A DNA stretch of 64,000 nt from Microbacterium sp. TPD7012 (GTDB taxonomy: Bacteria; Actinomycetota; Actinomycetes; Actinomycetales; Microbacteriaceae). The notes beneath the pieces are model-generated. The model did not search any database, was not told where the DNA came from, and worked only from the letters and a program-made list of their open reading frames with translations. The DNA lies in contig NZ_QDFV01000006.1 of the NCBI RefSeq assembly GCF_003075395.1, positions 1-64,000 of the forward strand. Direction: 5' to 3'. Shown here in pieces: positions 29,358-39,041 of the stretch. Position 1 is the first letter of the stretch, and each line of letters opens with the position of its first letter. Made by a program: the position numbers and the translations under genes.

Positions 29358-30727
29358 GAGGCCGCTCCGTCGCGGATCAGAAGGGAGACGGTCAGTCCGT
29401 CCCCCTCGGTCGACGTGACGGCCAGCTCGCCGCCGACCGAGGCCAGCAGGTCGGTCGCGATCGCGAGCCCGAGGCCCGAGCCGGGCACGCTCCGGCTGTC
29501 GTCGCTGCGCCAGAACCTGTCGGCCGCCGATGCCGCCTGCTCCTCGGTCAGCCCCGGCCCCTGGTCGCGCACCGTGATCCGGCACATCTCGCCCTCGCGT
29601 CCCGCGCCGATCTCGACCGTGGAGCCGGACGGCGAGAACTTCACCGCGTTGTCGATGACCGCATCCAGCGCGCTCTCCACGATCGTCCGGTCGGTGACGC
29701 TCATCACCGAGCTCTGTCCGGCCCTCTGCAGCGCGATGCCGCGCTGACCGGCGACATCGCGCCACGCCTCGGTCCGTCGGGCGGCCAGCGTCGCGAGGTC
29801 GACCGCGGAGATCGTCGAATCGCTGCGCCCTCCTCGAGCGAGACCGAGCAGGGTCTCGAGGATGCGGACCATCCTGCGCCCCTCCTCCCTGGTCTCCTCG
29901 ACGTCGTCCCGCCACTCGGCGCCGAGACCGGTGGCGAGATGCTCGACGCGCAGGAGCAGGGCGTTCAGCGGATTGCGCAGCTCGTGCGAGGCGTTCAGCG
30001 CGAACTCCTGCTGCCGCGTCATCACCCGCTCGATCTCATCGGCCATGCCGTTGAACACCCTCGTCATGCGCCGCAGCTCCGGCGGGCCGGTGTCCTCGGC
30101 GACGCGGGTGTCCATCTCCCCGCGCTCGATCGCCACCATCGCCTCGTCGAGGCGGCGCACCGGCGAGAGCACCCAGCGGGCGAGTCGGAAGACCAGGAGC
30201 ACACCCAGTCCGATCAGCGCCACGGCGATCACCGACAACACGATGGCCTGCTGCAGGATCGCGGCGCGCGGCGCGGCGACGTCGGCCGACACCAGCACCG
30301 CTCCGATGACATCGCCGTCGTCGAACACGGGCTCGACGAGCGCCGCGTCGGCGACGACCCACGGGAAGACCGTCCCCGGCGGCTCGGCCCGTCGACCCGA
30401 CAGCGCCAGCCGCACGCGCTCCGCGTCAGCGTCGGAGAGCACCGCTCCGTCGTGCTCCCCCGCCCACACGCTGCCGGCGAGGTCGAACACCATCACGTCG
30501 ATGCCGTAGACCTCCTGGAACCTCAGGACCTCGGCGTCGACCACCGCGGAGCTGCCGGAGCGGAGCGACTGGCGGGCGCTCGTGACGAAGTAGCCGAGGT
30601 CGCCGAGCTGCTCGGCATAGAACGCCTGCTGGATGCTGCGCGCTGCACCCCACCCGGCGGCACCGCCGAGCGTGAGCAGGATCGCGACCAGGGGCACGAG
30701 GAACACGATGACCAGGCGTCGGCGCAT
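29354..30727 (-). CDS. Sensor histidine kinase
   Basis: The 457-residue membrane kinase has a helix at residues 5-28, an extracytoplasmic sensor domain of about 130 residues, and a second helix at 160-182. Then come HAMP (VLSPVRRLDEAM), the H-box with His248 in NASHELRNPL, the N-box DNAVKFSPSG, and G-boxes DQGPGL and GSGLGLAI. It should phosphorylate the regulator encoded 3 bp upstream. The overlap with the TAXI lipoprotein gene suggests that protein feeds its sensor domain. Confidence 0.95.
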   Translation of the reverse strand: MRRRLVIVFLVPLVAILLTLGGAAGWGAARSIQQAFYAEQLGDLGYFVTSARQSLRSGSSAVVDAEVLRFQEVYGIDVMVFDLAGSVWAGEHDGAVLSDADAERVRLALSGRRAEPPGTVFPWVVADAALVEPVFDDGDVIGAVLVSADVAAPRAAILQQAIVLSVIAVALIGLGVLLVFRLARWVLSPVRRLDEAMVAIERGEMDTRVAEDTGPPELRRMTRVFNGMADEIERVMTRQQEFALNASHELRNPLNALLLRVEHLATGLGAEWRDDVEETREEGRRMVRILETLLGLARGGRSDSTISAVDLATLAARRTEAWRDVAGQRGIALQRAGQSSVMSVTDRTIVESALDAVIDNAVKFSPSGSTVEIGAGREGEMCRITVRDQGPGLTEEQAASAADRFWRSDDSRSVPGSGLGLAIATDLLASVGGELAVTSTEGDGLTVSLLIRDGAAS

Positions 30728-30730
30728 CGC

Positions 30731-31402
30731 TCAGGACCCCGCGAGCCGGTAGCCGACGCCGCGCACCGTCTCGATGAGGCGACGGTCCCCGGTCTTCCGG
30801 CGGATCGCGCCGACGTGGACCTCCAGCGAGTGCCCGAAGCCCCGCCAGTCGGTGTTCCACACCTCGCGGATCAGACGCTCCTTCGGCACGGCAACGCCGG
30901 GATACCGCGCGAGCACGGCCACGATGTCGAACTCCTTGCGGGTGAGGTCGATCGGACCGCCCTCGACGAGCACCTGACGGGCCACGAGGTCGATCTGCAC
31001 GTCGCCCCCGTCGAGCAGCACCCGTGCCTCCGACTCGGCGCGCATCGGTCGTGAGCGCCGCGTCACCGCCTCGATCCGCGCCAGGAGCTCGTGCACGTCA
31101 TACGGCTTCACGACGAAGTCGTCGGCTCCGGCGCGGAGCCCCTTGATGCGTTCGGTGACCTGATTGCGGGCCGTGACGATCACGATCGGCACATCCGACC
31201 TGCCCCGGATGCGACGGCACAGGTCGATCCCGTCGACGTCCGGCAGACCGAGGTCGAGCAGCACGACCTCGGTGTCGACGCCGAGCAGGTCGAGCGCCGC
31301 GGCGCCGTCGGACGCGCGGACGGTGGCGTAGCCGGAGCGCGCCAGGAACGCCTCGAGCGCAGCAGCGACCCGCTCGTCGTCCTCCACGATCAGAATCCGC
31401 AT
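30731..31402 (-). CDS. OmpR/PhoB-type response regulator
   Basis: The 223-residue protein has a receiver domain with the acidic pair EDD (7-9), phospho-acceptor Asp50 in VLLDLGLPD, and Lys in FVVKPYDVHEL. A winged helix-turn-helix follows from about residue 130 (LTRKEFDIVAVLARYPG, GHSLEVHVGAIRRKTG). It heads the RR-HK-TAXI operon. The start at 31402 begins the conserved MRILIVEDD, with GGGGAG upstream. Confidence 0.95.
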   Translation of the reverse strand: MRILIVEDDERVAAALEAFLARSGYATVRASDGAAALDLLGVDTEVVLLDLGLPDVDGIDLCRRIRGRSDVPIVIVTARNQVTERIKGLRAGADDFVVKPYDVHELLARIEAVTRRSRPMRAESEARVLLDGGDVQIDLVARQVLVEGGPIDLTRKEFDIVAVLARYPGVAVPKERLIREVWNTDWRGFGHSLEVHVGAIRRKTGDRRLIETVRGVGYRLAGS

Positions 31403-31440
31403 CGACTCTGCTCCCCGCGATCCCGCATCAGCCCACCGCG

Positions 31441-32253
31441 TCAGCCCGGCGACGAAGCCCGCTGGGCGAAGGCGCTCTCGTAGAGGCACACGCTGGCGGC
31501 GGTCGCGAGGTTCAGCGATTCGGCGCGGCCGAAGATGGGCAGCTTGAGGACCCGGTCCGCGAGGGCGAGAGCGTCGTCTTCCAGACCACGGGCCTCGTTG
31601 CCGAACAGCCAGCCCGTGGGCTCGGCCAGGAGGCCCTGCGCTCGCGCCTCGAGCAGGTCATCGCCCTTCACGTCGGCGGCCAGGATGCGCAGACCCGCGT
31701 CATGCGCGCGCTTCACCACATCGGCGAGGTCTCCCGCCACCGAGACCGGCAGGTGGAAGAGCGATCCGGTCGTGGCGCGGACGACCTTCGGGTTGTACGG
31801 ATCGACAGTGCGTCCGGTCAGCACGACGGCATCCGCACCCGCGGCATCCGCGGCGCGGATGATCGTGCCGAGGTTCCCGGGATCCCGCACCTCCTCGCAG
31901 ATCGCGACCAGACGAGGGGACGCGGCGAAGATGTCGCGCACCGACGTCGGCGTCTGCTGGACGACCGCGACGAGGCCCTGCGGGGTGACCGTGTCTGCCA
32001 TGGCGTTGAGCACGTATTCCGTCACGTACTCGACGTCGACGTCGGCCTCTCCGGCCTTCGCGCGGATGTCGGGATGCTTCTCCCAGCCGTTCGGGGTCGC
32101 GAAGAGCTCGACGATCGCCTCGGGACGGTAGGTGAGCGCTTCACGGACGGCCTGCGGACCTTCGAGAAGGAACAGGCCCGTCTCGGTGCGAGCACTGCGT
32201 TTGGTCAGCTTCGCCACGGCGCGGACTCGGGGGGAGCGGGGGTTCTCCAGCAC
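31441..32253 (-). CDS. SpoU/TrmH-family RNA 2'-O-methyltransferase
   Basis: The 270-residue SPOUT enzyme methylates ribose in rRNA or tRNA using SAM. The N-terminal substrate-binding domain (residues 1-95, [13 protein letters not shown]) is of the 23S rRNA methylase type. The knot-forming motifs are [31 protein letters not shown] and [21 protein letters not shown]. Two GTG starts compete, at 32259 and 32253. A TAGACT -10 touches the first and is 6 nt from the second, so leaderless spacing favours 32253. The exact target nucleotide is unknown. Confidence 0.92.
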   Translation of the reverse strand: MLENPRSPRVRAVAKLTKRSARTETGLFLLEGPQAVREALTYRPEAIVELFATPNGWEKHPDIRAKAGEADVDVEYVTEYVLNAMADTVTPQGLVAVVQQTPTSVRDIFAASPRLVAICEEVRDPGNLGTIIRAADAAGADAVVLTGRTVDPYNPKVVRATTGSLFHLPVSVAGDLADVVKRAHDAGLRILAADVKGDDLLEARAQGLLAEPTGWLFGNEARGLEDDALALADRVLKLPIFGRAESLNLATAASVCLYESAFAQRASSPG

Positions 32254-32310
32254 GATCACAGTCTAGGAGGCGCACGGCCGCTTCCCGCACCATCGGGATA
32301 AGGTGCGTCC

Positions 32311-32763
32311 ATGGCGAACGATCCCCCGGCGACCCGTGCCCGCCGGCGGATCGCACTCGCCGTCCTCGCCGCGACGACGATCGGTCTCGGACTGTTCATC
32401 CATCGCAGCGTCGGCGGAACGGTCGGCGACATCTCCGGCGACGCCCTCTACGCCGTGCTCATCTACCTGCTCACAGCCCTCGTCGCACCGCGGGCGCCTC
32501 GTCCGCTGGTCGCGGCCTTCGCGTTCGCGGTGTGCACCGCCGTCGAACTGCTGCAGCTCACCGCGCTCCCGCGCGAAGCGGCGTCGGTGTTCCCGCCGAT
32601 CGAACTCGTCCTCGGATCCGGCTTCGACGCACGGGACATCGTCGTCTACGCGGCGGCCGTCGCCGCGGCATCCGTCATCGACATCGCCATCACGCGAATC
32701 CGCGTCGGCACCGCATCCGAGAACGACGAAGGGCGCCCTCCCGAAGGAGAGCGCCCTGTCTGA
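32311..32763 (+). CDS. DUF2809 family membrane protein
   Basis: The 150-residue protein has about four membrane helices with the DUF2809 pattern: LGLFIHR early, [23 protein letters not shown] and PREAASVF, then [12 protein letters not shown]. Function is unknown; the fold resembles VanZ-like proteins. TAAGGT lies 6 nt before the ATG, so it is probably leaderless. The last codons coincide with a hairpin that may end the convergent rplT operon. Confidence 0.82.
   Translation: MANDPPATRARRRIALAVLAATTIGLGLFIHRSVGGTVGDISGDALYAVLIYLLTALVAPRAPRPLVAAFAFAVCTAVELLQLTALPREAASVFPPIELVLGSGFDARDIVVYAAAVAAASVIDIAITRIRVGTASENDEGRPPEGERPV
32730..32757. terminator. Terminator-like hairpin overlapping the end of the DUF2809 gene
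   Basis: AGGGCGCCCTCC-CGAA-GGAGAGCGCCCT forms a 12-bp stem with one mismatch, 15 bp past the rplT stop on the minus strand. It lies within the final coding codons of the plus-strand gene. It could serve both convergent transcripts. Confidence 0.65.
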
Positions 32764-32771
32764 AGAGGTGC

Positions 32772-33158
32772 TTACGCAGCCGACTTCGGTGCGTTGACGT
32801 CGGAGGGCAGAGCCTTCTTCGCCGTCTCGACCAGCGTCGTGAACGTCGCTGCGTCGTTGACCGCGAGTTCGGCGAGCATGCGACGGTCGACCGTGACACC
32901 CGCGAGGCCGAGGCCCTGGATGAAGCGGTTGTACGTGATGCCGTTCTGGCGTGCCGCAGCGTTGATGCGCTGGATCCAGAGACGACGGAAGTCGCCCTTA
33001 CGCTTGCGACGGTCCCGGTACGAGTAGACCAGGGAGTGGATGACCTGCTCCTTGGCCTTCCGGTACAGGCGCGAACGCTGTCCACGGTATCCGGACGCGC
33101 GCTCGAGGATGACGCGGCGCTTCTTGTGGGCGTTTACTGCCCGCTTGACTCTTGCCAT
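32772..33158 (-). CDS. rplT: Ribosomal protein L20 (bL20)
   Basis: The 128-residue protein has the very basic N-terminus of L20 ([20 protein letters not shown]), followed by [20 protein letters not shown] and the C-terminal [12 protein letters not shown] domain. It binds 23S rRNA early in 50S assembly. It is last of infC-rpmI-rplT. Confidence 0.98.
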   Translation of the reverse strand: MARVKRAVNAHKKRRVILERASGYRGQRSRLYRKAKEQVIHSLVYSYRDRRKRKGDFRRLWIQRINAAARQNGITYNRFIQGLGLAGVTVDRRMLAELAVNDAATFTTLVETAKKALPSDVNAPKSAA

Positions 33159-33190
33159 TTTCCTGGGTTCCTATTCGTGCGTTCGGCGCG

Positions 33191-33385
33191 TCAGCGGCCG
33201 AGAAGCTTCTTCGCGACCTTGGTGTCAGCCTTCGAGAGCACCTGGTCCTGGTTCAGACGACGGGTGCGACGGCTCGACTTGTGCTCGAGGTTGTGGCGCA
33301 TCCCGGCCTGCTGCTTCTTCAGCTTGCCGCTGCCGGTGATCTTGAAGCGCTTCTTAGCACCCGAGTGGGTCTTCTGCTTCGGCAT
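33191..33385 (-). CDS. rpmI: Ribosomal protein L35 (bL35)
   Basis: The 64-residue protein begins [20 protein letters not shown] and ends with the RNQ/QRR-like basic helix ([16 protein letters not shown]), normal for L35 of the large subunit. It lies between infC and rplT, 32 bp before rplT. Confidence 0.98.
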   Translation of the reverse strand: MPKQKTHSGAKKRFKITGSGKLKKQQAGMRHNLEHKSSRRTRRLNQDQVLSKADTKVAKKLLGR

Positions 33386-33458
33386 CTTCTCTTCCTTCGT
33401 ATGGCGCCTTCTCAGGCGACGGTGTCAACCCGCGGTGCGGGAGTTCTGGGGGCGGATG

Positions 33459-34085
<627 letters not shown>

Positions 34086-34321
34086 AGGTGCTCCTTAGAC
34101 GATGTGATTCGGCCACCGCGACGCTGGATGCGTCACAGGCGAATTCGGAATCGTCCCCCACCCACCGGCATTCAGACGCCGGCTCGCACCCTGCTACCGG
34201 CTCGATCTCACGATCGGAGCCGGCGGAGTGCTGGACCCGGTAGCCTTGAACGGCAAGCGCGGGTGGGAAGTGAATCCTCTTTCGTACCGGAGCATGACGC
34301 TCCGGAGCCCGCCAAAGTCTA
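34086..34321 (-). promoter_or_regulatory. infC operon 5' leader with stable hairpins
   Basis: A TAGACT hexamer (34316-34321, minus strand) is a candidate -10, leaving a leader of about 225 nt before infC. It holds a perfect hairpin CCGGAGC-N5-GCTCCGG (34287-34305) and another, CCGGCTCGATC-N-GATCGGAGCCGG (34197-34223). Ribosomal-protein leaders that bind L20 control this operon in other phyla; a similar role here is a guess. No small open frame is convincing. Confidence 0.55.
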
Positions 34322-34338
34322 ACAGAAGGCAAGGCGAA

Positions 34339-34737
34339 GTGACGAACCAGGCACCGGACGAGGCTGCACGCGAGCGCGAAGAGCGCTGGGCACGACAGGA
34401 GGAGGCAGCGTCATCCGCCACCCGGGACATCGCGGACGTCCCGGCCGTCGAGGTGATCACCACCGCGGCCGTGCACCTCATGAGCGCGGCAGCCGTGAAG
34501 CTCGGCCTCGCCGATGACCCCGACGCGGCCGCACAGCTCGACCTCGACGAGGCCCGCAAGCTCATCAACGCCCTCGCCGGGCTCATCACCGCCGGCGCCC
34601 CCGAGATCAGCGACATGCACGCGCGCTCCCTGCGCGACGGGCTTCGCTCCCTCCAGCTCGCCTTCCGCGAGGCCTCCTCCATCCCCGACCCGATCGGCAA
34701 GGGGCCCGGGGAGAAGTGGACGGGGCCGGTCAACTAG
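34339..34737 (+). CDS. DUF1844 family protein
   Basis: The 132-residue protein has a hydrophilic start (ERWARQEEAASSATRDIADV) and the DUF1844 core VEVITTAAVHLMSAAAVKLG, then LDEARKLINALAGLI. This small helical protein is divergent from infC in many actinobacteria; function is unknown. The start is GTG with a purine-rich AAGGC-AAGGCGA upstream. The infC -35 region overlaps its first codons, so the two promoters may interfere. Confidence 0.88.
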   Translation: MTNQAPDEAAREREERWARQEEAASSATRDIADVPAVEVITTAAVHLMSAAAVKLGLADDPDAAAQLDLDEARKLINALAGLITAGAPEISDMHARSLRDGLRSLQLAFREASSIPDPIGKGPGEKWTGPVN

Positions 34738-34851
34738 TTCTCGTGGTGGGGTAGGCAGAATCTGCGGGGCAGGCGCAGCGATCCCGCAGGTCTCGGAGCA
34801 CTGACGCGGATTCGTTGAGGGCGACGGGGAAGTACGTGCGCCTTCGCGGGG

Positions 34852-35250
34852 TCAGGGTTCCAGGACGAGGGGCGGGGTCGTCGAGGGGCCGCCGCACTGG
34901 GCGGTGGAGTGAGTCCAGGTGATGTCGTGCTCGTTCTCGGCGAGGAGAGTGCCGTCGGCGGCGAAGACGTGCGCGGTGACGGCGTCGGGAACGGCCAGGA
35001 AGAGGAACTCGCCGGGCTCCTCCCCCACGAACGGGACGGTCGGATCGGTGGACGGAGTCTCCTGGCCGTCGGGGCCGACGGAACAGCCGCCGGGCACGCA
35101 CAGCTGCACCCAGACGTCGTCACCGTAGGCGCCGGCATCCACCGTCAGGACGCTGACGTAGCCGATCGCCGGGCAGGCGTTCATCGCACAGCCGGTCAGA
35201 GCCGGAAGCAGAAGCGCTGCCGTCAGGATCGTGGTCGCCGCTCTGCGCAT
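34852..35250 (-). CDS. Small lipoprotein, hypothetical
   Basis: The 132-residue product has a clear lipoprotein signal (LLLPALTGCAMNAC, lipobox Cys at about 21) and a beta-rich exported part with paired Cys (NAC, QLCVPGGC, AQCGG). I recognise no family. TAGGGT (35257-35262) lies 6 nt before the ATG. The 114 bp between it and the DUF1844 gene hold nothing recognisable. Confidence 0.75.
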   Translation of the reverse strand: MRRAATTILTAALLLPALTGCAMNACPAIGYVSVLTVDAGAYGDDVWVQLCVPGGCSVGPDGQETPSTDPTVPFVGEEPGEFLFLAVPDAVTAHVFAADGTLLAENEHDITWTHSTAQCGGPSTTPPLVLEP

Positions 35251-35272
35251 GCGGCCACCCTAACGAACCTGA

Positions 35273-36082
35273 TCAGACGCTGCGGCGGAGCTTCACCGTG
35301 AGCGAGTCGGCGAGCACGGCGATGCGGTCGTCGGATGCCCAGCGCTGCGCGAGACGTGCGAGGACCGCGTCGAGCACCTCGCGCTCCATGCCGTCGACGA
35401 GCTCGAGGATGACGATCAGCTCCGGTCCGCGCAGGCGCGCGTCGGGATCGCCGGCGGCGACCGCGACGTCGATCACGGCGAGTTCGTGCGCCACACTCGC
35501 CTGGAGGGCGCCGAACACCTCGGGCGAGAGGAAGCTCGGCTCCCACGCGTGCCCTTGCGCGATCGCCCACACCGCGGGTCGACGGATGACGAACTCGGTG
35601 TCGGATGTCGGATCGAGCACGATGAGGTCGGTGTCATCCGCGGATGCCGCGAGAGCGGCTCTCGTGGCCTCCACGGGGATCGGACGCGCCGCGGCATCCC
35701 AGCGCTGCATCGACTCGACCGAGGAGAAGACCGGCTGCACCCGGCGACCGTCGGGGGCTGCGACCGTGACGATCGAGAGCTCTTGGGTCTTGTCGACCGT
35801 GAGGCCAGTGGGGCCGACGCCCTCGTCGCCCTTCTCGGCGACCAAGGGGATCAGGACGCGTGCGGAGCGGAACGCGTCGACGACCTCGACCTGCGACCCG
35901 TCTCCGGCGCGGAAGCGCAGCAGGGCGTCGAGCAGGGCTGGGTCCGCGGAGCCGTCGTCGGCAGTGTGCGGATTCGGCTCGAAGCTGCGCCCTTCCCAGG
36001 GCACGCCGGCGGAGTCGGCACGGTTCTCCGCGTGGGCGGCGCCGTCGCCGTGCCCGCAGGCGTCGTCAGTCCCCTGCGACAT
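35273..36082 (-). CDS. SseB family protein
   Basis: The 269-residue protein has the SseB N-terminal domain: [31 protein letters not shown], then [20 protein letters not shown] and [18 protein letters not shown] second beta/alpha part follows ([20 protein letters not shown]). In actinobacteria this gene commonly follows hisA; the role is unknown. Its start lies 17 bp inside hisA, with GAGG 7-8 nt upstream, so it is probably translated in coupling with hisA. Confidence 0.85.
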   Translation of the reverse strand: MSQGTDDACGHGDGAAHAENRADSAGVPWEGRSFEPNPHTADDGSADPALLDALLRFRAGDGSQVEVVDAFRSARVLIPLVAEKGDEGVGPTGLTVDKTQELSIVTVAAPDGRRVQPVFSSVESMQRWDAAARPIPVEATRAALAASADDTDLIVLDPTSDTEFVIRRPAVWAIAQGHAWEPSFLSPEVFGALQASVAHELAVIDVAVAAGDPDARLRGPELIVILELVDGMEREVLDAVLARLAQRWASDDRIAVLADSLTVKLRRSV

Positions 36083-36812
36083 CCAGCGCCTCAGCCAGCG
36101 TGAACGCCCCGGCATACAGCGCCTTGCCGACGATCGCGCCTTCGATGCCGAGCGGCACGAGCTCGCGGAGCGCGGCGATGTCATCGAGGTTCGAGATGCC
36201 GCCCGAGGCGACGACGGGCTTGGGAGTGCGCGAGGCGACCTCGCGCAGCAGCTCCAGGTTCGGGCCGCGCAGCGTGCCGTCCTTGGTCACATCGGTGACG
36301 ACGTAGCGGCTGCATCCGGCATCCTCGAGGCGGTCGAGCACCTCCCAGAGGTCACCGCCCTCCTTCGTCCAGCCGCGGGCGGCGAGCGTCGTGCCACGCA
36401 CGTCCAGGCCGACCGCGATCGCCTCGCCGTAGCGGCCGATCACGTCGGCGGCCCACTCCGGGTTCTCCAGCGCGGCGGTGCCGAGGTTGATGCGGGTCGC
36501 ACCGCTCTCCAGGGCCGCCTCCAGGGTCGCATCGTCGCGGATGCCGCCGGACAGCTCGACGTTGACCTGCTTGAACTGCTTGATGACCTTGCGGAGGATC
36601 GGCGCGTTGCTGCCACGACCGAAGGCCGCGTCGAGATCGACGAGGTGGATCCACTGCGCACCCTGCGACACCCACTCCCCTGCCGCGTCCAGAGGGTCGC
36701 CGTAGCTCGTCTCCGTGCCGGCCTCGCCCTGTGTCAGACGAACGGCCTTGCCGCCGGCGACATCGACCGCGGGGAGGAGCGTGAGCGAGGGGGACTGCGC
36801 GAAGTCGTTCAT
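36066..36812 (-). CDS. hisA: Phosphoribosyl isomerase A (HisA/PriA)
   Basis: The 248-residue TIM barrel isomerises ProFAR in histidine synthesis. The N-terminal catalytic Asp is in [15 protein letters not shown] (about residue 17) and the second in [16 protein letters not shown]. In actinobacteria this protein (PriA) also does the TrpF step of tryptophan synthesis; the sequence fits that group, but the dual role is inferred. It is separated from hisHBC by a gene on the opposite strand and has AGGA just before the ATG. Confidence 0.96.
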   Translation of the reverse strand: MNDFAQSPSLTLLPAVDVAGGKAVRLTQGEAGTETSYGDPLDAAGEWVSQGAQWIHLVDLDAAFGRGSNAPILRKVIKQFKQVNVELSGGIRDDATLEAALESGATRINLGTAALENPEWAADVIGRYGEAIAVGLDVRGTTLAARGWTKEGGDLWEVLDRLEDAGCSRYVVTDVTKDGTLRGPNLELLREVASRTPKPVVASGGISNLDDIAALRELVPLGIEGAIVGKALYAGAFTLAEALDVAGD

Positions 36813-36904
36813 GGGTTCCTAAGCTCGGAATATCAGATCCGTGGTCCGGCACACCCGTCTCGGACGCACGAGAACTGAGGGTACCGCTCCCGTGGGCGGC
36901 CTCC

Positions 36905-36944
36905 AAATGCGCGAGAAATGCACGCGAAATGCAGGAGCTAGGCT
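36905..36944 (+). promoter_or_regulatory. Three phased direct repeats and -10 upstream of the ParA-like gene
   Basis: AAATGC occurs at 36905, 36916 and 36927, an exact 11-bp period (about one helical turn). The first two copies are each followed by GCG or ACG. TAGGCT (36939-36944) is a -10 hexamer 8 nt before the ATG, so the repeats cover the -35 region. This looks like a binding array for a protein on one DNA face. Confidence 0.7.
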
Positions 36945-36952
36945 GAGGGATC

Positions 36953-38395
36953 ATGTCCGGACCGCACGAAGACGCCACACCCTCCGCGGCCCCGCCCGCG
37001 CACGGGGACCAGCCGCCGCTCGTCGAGTCGGTCCCACTCTTCCCCGCGGACGTCCCCCCGGTGCCGCCGCTGCCGACGACCGCGTCCGCGCCGCAGCCGC
37101 CTTATCGGCGCACGCGAGCCGAGGCCCGCGAAGTGCGGATGGCGGAGGACCGCGACGACCAGTTCCCCGAGGACACCGTGCCGAGGCCGGCCGCGGCCGC
37201 GCCCCCTCCTGCGAGTCCGTCGCGTGCGGCATCCGCGCCCGAGCAGCCGGCGGTCCCGGCATCCGCGCCGCCTCCGCCGTCATCACCTGCGGTCGCCCCG
37301 TCGGCACCTGCCGCGCCTCCGGTCGTCGCGTCGTCGCCCGTCTCCTCCACCCCTGTCTCACCCGCACCCGCCGGTCCGCCACCCGCCTTCGCCGTGCCCC
37401 CGGCCACCCCGCACCCTGTCTTCGCTCCGACGCCTGGTGCGCCTGCCGCCGTCGAGCCGGCATCCCGTCGCGAGCTGCGCGAGCGGAACTCCTTCCTGCA
37501 GACGGAGCGTCCGGAGGAGCCGGCACGCGATGGAGCGCGCGGTGTCCTGAACCGGATCGGCTTCCGCGTGCGCCCCTCCGCCCAGGAGCAGTCGGCACGC
37601 GACGACGAGCTCGCCGTGAGCCAGCACTGGCCGGGCCCCCGCACGATCGCCGTCGTGAACGGCAAGGGCGGCGCCGGCAAGACCCCGACGACGATCCTGC
37701 TCTCCGCCGTGTTCGCACGGTACGGCGGCGCGGGCGTGCTGGCCTGGGACAACAATCAGACCCGGGGCACTCTCGGCTGGCGGACCGACACGGGACCGCA
37801 CGACCGCACACTGCTCGAGCTGCTCCCCGACGTCGGGCGGCTGCTCGGAACCGGCGCCCAGTCCGCCGACCTCGCGCACTTCATGCACCACCAGCCGCGG
37901 GAGAAGTACGACGTGCTGCGCTCGAAGCCGATCCGGCTCGCGCATGAGAACCGTCTGAGCCCCGCCGACGTGGACGCGATCCACGCGGTCGCCGCGAAGT
38001 TCTACCGGCTCATCATCATCGACTCGGGCAACGACGAATCCGACCCCATGTGGCTGCGCATGATCGATCATGCCGACCAGCTGGTGGTCGCGACGACGAC
38101 GCGCGCCGATCACGCCGAGGCCGGCGCACTGCTCCTCGAGGCTCTCGAGGATCGCGACGAGCGCTCCGCACGGCTCGCGAGGAGCTCGGTCGTCGTGGTC
38201 TCCCAAGCCGACCCCAAGGCGACCCCGACCGAGGTCGAGCACGTCGTGAGCGGCTACCAGTCGCTGGCCCGCGATGTCGTCAGCATCCCGTTCGACCACG
38301 AGATGGTCGACGGGCACCTGCGTTACGGCGCGCTCGCGAAGCGCACGCAGCGCGCCTGGCTGGCCGCCGGAGCGTCGGTCGCCCGAGGGTTCTGA
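36953..38395 (+). CDS. ParA/MinD-like ATPase with Pro-rich N-terminal region
   Basis: The 480-residue protein has about 180 residues of Pro/Ala-rich, disordered sequence, then an ATPase domain from about 225. The P-loop reads NGKGGAGKTPTT (236-247): the ParA signature Lys238 and catalytic Lys243 are kept, but the usual second Thr is Pro245. A Walker-B-like strand RLIIIDSGND follows near 345, and TRADHAEAGALLLEAL in the switch region. The layout resembles EspI-type proteins of type VII secretion loci and cell-pole ParA homologues, but no ESX gene is near. It lies on the opposite strand between hisA and hisH. Function unknown. Confidence 0.85.
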   Translation: MSGPHEDATPSAAPPAHGDQPPLVESVPLFPADVPPVPPLPTTASAPQPPYRRTRAEAREVRMAEDRDDQFPEDTVPRPAAAAPPPASPSRAASAPEQPAVPASAPPPPSSPAVAPSAPAAPPVVASSPVSSTPVSPAPAGPPPAFAVPPATPHPVFAPTPGAPAAVEPASRRELRERNSFLQTERPEEPARDGARGVLNRIGFRVRPSAQEQSARDDELAVSQHWPGPRTIAVVNGKGGAGKTPTTILLSAVFARYGGAGVLAWDNNQTRGTLGWRTDTGPHDRTLLELLPDVGRLLGTGAQSADLAHFMHHQPREKYDVLRSKPIRLAHENRLSPADVDAIHAVAAKFYRLIIIDSGNDESDPMWLRMIDHADQLVVATTTRADHAEAGALLLEALEDRDERSARLARSSVVVVSQADPKATPTEVEHVVSGYQSLARDVVSIPFDHEMVDGHLRYGALAKRTQRAWLAAGASVARGF

Positions 38396-38405
38396 GCCGT
38401 AGGCG

Positions 38406-39041
38406 TCAGAGGCTCTCGACCCAGTTCCGCAGCAGCTGGATTCCGGCCTCGCCCGACTTCTCGGGATGGAACTGCGTGGCCGACAGGGGCCCGTTCTCCA
38501 CGGCGGCGAGGAAGGGATCGCCGTACGTCGACCACGTGAGCACGGGCTGCGGGAACGGCGGGATGACGTCGAGTTCCCAGGACTGGGCGGCGTACGAGTG
38601 CACGAAGTAGAAGCGCTCCTGCTCGATCCCGCGGAACAGGACGCTGTCGGCGCCGGGCTCGACCGTGTTCCAGCCCATGTGCGGCAGCACGGGCGCGTTG
38701 AGCTCGGTGACGGCGCCCGGCCACTCCCCGAGGCCCTCGGTGTCGTGACCCCGCTCGACTCCGTGCGCGAACAGCACCTGCATGCCGACGCAGATGCCGA
38801 GTACCGGGCGACCGCCGGCGAGGCGACGGTCGATGATCTCGTCTCCGCCGTGCGCATGCAGCGCGTCGCGCACGGCCTGGAACGCGCCGACGCCGGGCAC
38901 GAGCAGACCGTCGGCCTCGAGCGCCTCCTTGCGGTCGCGCGTGAGGATGGCATCTGCACCGGCCGCGACGAGCGCCTTGACCGCCGAGTGGACGTTGCCC
39001 GACTCGTAGTCGAAGACGGCGACCCTGGGCGCTCGGCTCAC
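38406..39041 (-). CDS. hisH: Imidazole glycerol phosphate synthase glutaminase subunit
   Basis: The 211-residue class I glutaminase supplies ammonia to HisF (not in the window). The triad is visible: Cys in [11 protein letters not shown], and His and Glu in QFHPEKSG. The start is GTG at 39041, overlapping the hisB stop (GTGA); the conserved [18 protein letters not shown] begins right after it. It converges on the ParA-like gene with 10 bp between. Confidence 0.96.
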   Translation of the reverse strand: MSRAPRVAVFDYESGNVHSAVKALVAAGADAILTRDRKEALEADGLLVPGVGAFQAVRDALHAHGGDEIIDRRLAGGRPVLGICVGMQVLFAHGVERGHDTEGLGEWPGAVTELNAPVLPHMGWNTVEPGADSVLFRGIEQERFYFVHSYAAQSWELDVIPPFPQPVLTWSTYGDPFLAAVENGPLSATQFHPEKSGEAGIQLLRNWVESL

